A stretch of 64,000 nucleotides of DNA from Acidithiobacillus caldus ATCC 51756 (GTDB taxonomy: Bacteria > Pseudomonadota > Gammaproteobacteria > Acidithiobacillales > Acidithiobacillaceae): positions 2,180,615 through 2,244,614 of the forward strand of contig NZ_CP005986.1 in the NCBI RefSeq assembly GCF_000175575.2, in the 5' to 3' direction. The translations under genes and the position numbers were made by a program. The first letter of the stretch is position 1. Every line of letters begins with the position of its first letter. This document shows, piece after piece, positions 63,237-64,000 of this stretch. The notes below the pieces were generated by a model. That model had not been told where the DNA came from, made no database searches, and worked only from the letters and a program-made list of their open reading frames with translations.

Positions 63237-64000
63237 TCAATCGACGCGCAGATCCCGCAGGCGCATCTGACGACGCACCACTTCCACATCCTGCTTGTTG
63301 AGGGCAAAGGGGAAAGAGCGGATATCCGAGGGGGAGGAGTCACCGTAGGGACGGTTGCAGGCGCTCACTTCTTCGTCGTCCTTACCCGGACAGCCACTGG
63401 TCTGGAAGGGCTTGCCGGAATTGATGATGTCCTCGAGCTCCGCCTGCGGATAACCAAAATCCTCAACCCGCCCGTAGGCATCAAAACTCATGTCCTCGTA
63501 GCGCCCACCGGCGTAATCGATGAGAAAGCGCCCCAGCTGCACACGGCGCCAGTGATCCTGAGGCACAGCATCCCAGTCTTCCATCATGGAGCCTTTTTCC
63601 GGGAAAAAGGCAAACATGTGGTTGTGGCCACCCATGTCCTTGATGCGTTGGCAGACCTCCAAAATCTCCTGCTCCGTCTCACCCATACCACAGATGAGGT
63701 GGGCACCGAACTTTTCCGGGCCATAGATCTCTGCCGCCCACTCGATGGCCTGCCAGTACTTGTCCCAGCTGTGCGGACTCTGCACCGTCTTGCCCCGAGT
63801 GCGCTCGAATATGGCGGGCGTCACCGCATCCAGGGCGACGGTGAAGATGTCGGCCCCCAGATTCTTGAGATCGATAAGGTCCTGCTTTTCCATGGTGGTG
63901 GGGTTGGAGAGAATGGACACTGGGATGTGAGGAGCCGCTTCCATCCAGCGCTTCAGCACCACCTGGGTATCGTGGTCGGAATCGGGATGGGTGATCATGC
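63237..64000 (-). CDS. Radical SAM enzyme, BioB/LipS-like, N terminus outside the window
   Basis: The last 254 or so residues of a radical SAM protein. VSILSNPTTMEKQDLIDLKNLGADIFTVALDA, HLICGMGETEQEILEVCQRIKDMG and FAFFPEKGSMM (seen as separate blocks) are typical of the biotin-synthase-like barrel. The C terminus has two further cysteines (SGCPGKD and ACNRPYG) and a SDIRSFPF stretch, which may bind a second cluster as in lipoyl synthases. The CxxxCxxC motif is beyond the edge. LipS1/LipS2-type lipoyl synthase is a plausible identity, unproven. Confidence 0.7.
   Translation of the reverse strand, partial: MITHPDSDHDTQVVLKRWMEAAPHIPVSILSNPTTMEKQDLIDLKNLGADIFTVALDAVTPAIFERTRGKTVQSPHSWDKYWQAIEWAAEIYGPEKFGAHLICGMGETEQEILEVCQRIKDMGGHNHMFAFFPEKGSMMEDWDAVPQDHWRRVQLGRFLIDYAGGRYEDMSFDAYGRVEDFGYPQAELEDIINSGKPFQTSGCPGKDDEEVSACNRPYGDSSPSDIRSFPFALNKQDVEVVRRQMRLRDLRVD

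Overview
The window is a GC-rich (roughly 60%) bacterial chromosome segment with dense, mostly operonic coding. Gene content and order (rpoE-lepA-lepB-rnc-era-recO-pdxJ-acpS, cytochrome bd with CydDC, a CbbQ/CbbO-type pair, system II cytochrome c biogenesis, a lipoate-ligase-like protein and a LipS/BioB-like radical SAM protein) suggest an acidophilic chemolithoautotroph of the Acidithiobacillus type. That taxonomic reading is inference from gene content; no rRNA or tRNA gene was seen. One complete insertion sequence is present. No CRISPR array, prophage or replication origin was recognised.

Layout. 1-5.5 kb: periplasmic glucan synthesis (opgG, start of opgH), a dihydrolipoamide-dehydrogenase-like flavoprotein, an esterase and a PAS/sigma-54 activator. 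5.5-9.7 kb: a cytochrome bd operon opened by a degenerate metallo-beta-lactamase-fold protein and closed by two very small membrane proteins; it is preceded by a sigma-54 promoter and inverted repeats next to the divergent activator gene. 9.7-14.1 kb: a CopD-like protein, thiC under a TPP riboswitch, a DUF2249-hemerythrin protein and PsiE. 14.1-18.0 kb: hslO, a frameshifted ttcA, and the sugar genes hldA and ugd. 18.0-27.7 kb: the classic acpS-pdxJ-recO-era-rnc-(DUF4845)-lepB-lepA block followed by mucD/degP, rseA and rpoE, with nadB divergent. 27.8-35.8 kb: nadB, ygfX, ygfZ, cydC-cydD and a FIST sensor protein.

35.9-37.3 kb: an IS256-family element with imperfect inverted ends and a perfect 9-bp target duplication, inserted just upstream of the FIST gene. 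37.6-43.1 kb: a GNAT enzyme, prfC, rimI, tsaB and a DinG-like helicase. 43.1-48.7 kb: a Cys-less phosphatase-like protein, ccsA, an NlpC/P60 hydrolase with a structured leader or small RNA, a DsbG-like protein, a DUF4124 protein and an N-carbamoylputrescine amidase. 48.7-53.2 kb: a heptosyltransferase, DedA, a pseudo-glutamine-amidotransferase, a LysR regulator and a TM2 protein. 53.2-59.2 kb: a five-gene operon with a MoxR-type AAA+ ATPase (CbbQ), a VWA protein (CbbO), a histone-deacetylase-fold enzyme and an aldo/keto reductase, with no RuBisCO beside it. 59.3-64 kb: small unknown proteins, a lipoate-ligase-like enzyme, FadL and a partial radical SAM enzyme.

How the parts connect. cydAB and cydDC form a complete bd oxidase plus its thiol exporter. 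opgG and the cyd operon carry near-perfect sigma-54 promoters, and ccsA and the dsbG-like gene share a weaker one, so respiration and envelope genes may form a sigma-54 regulon. The lipoate-ligase-like enzyme, radical SAM protein and Lpd-like flavoprotein could serve lipoate chemistry. The least explained unit is the CbbQ/CbbO-deacetylase-reductase operon.
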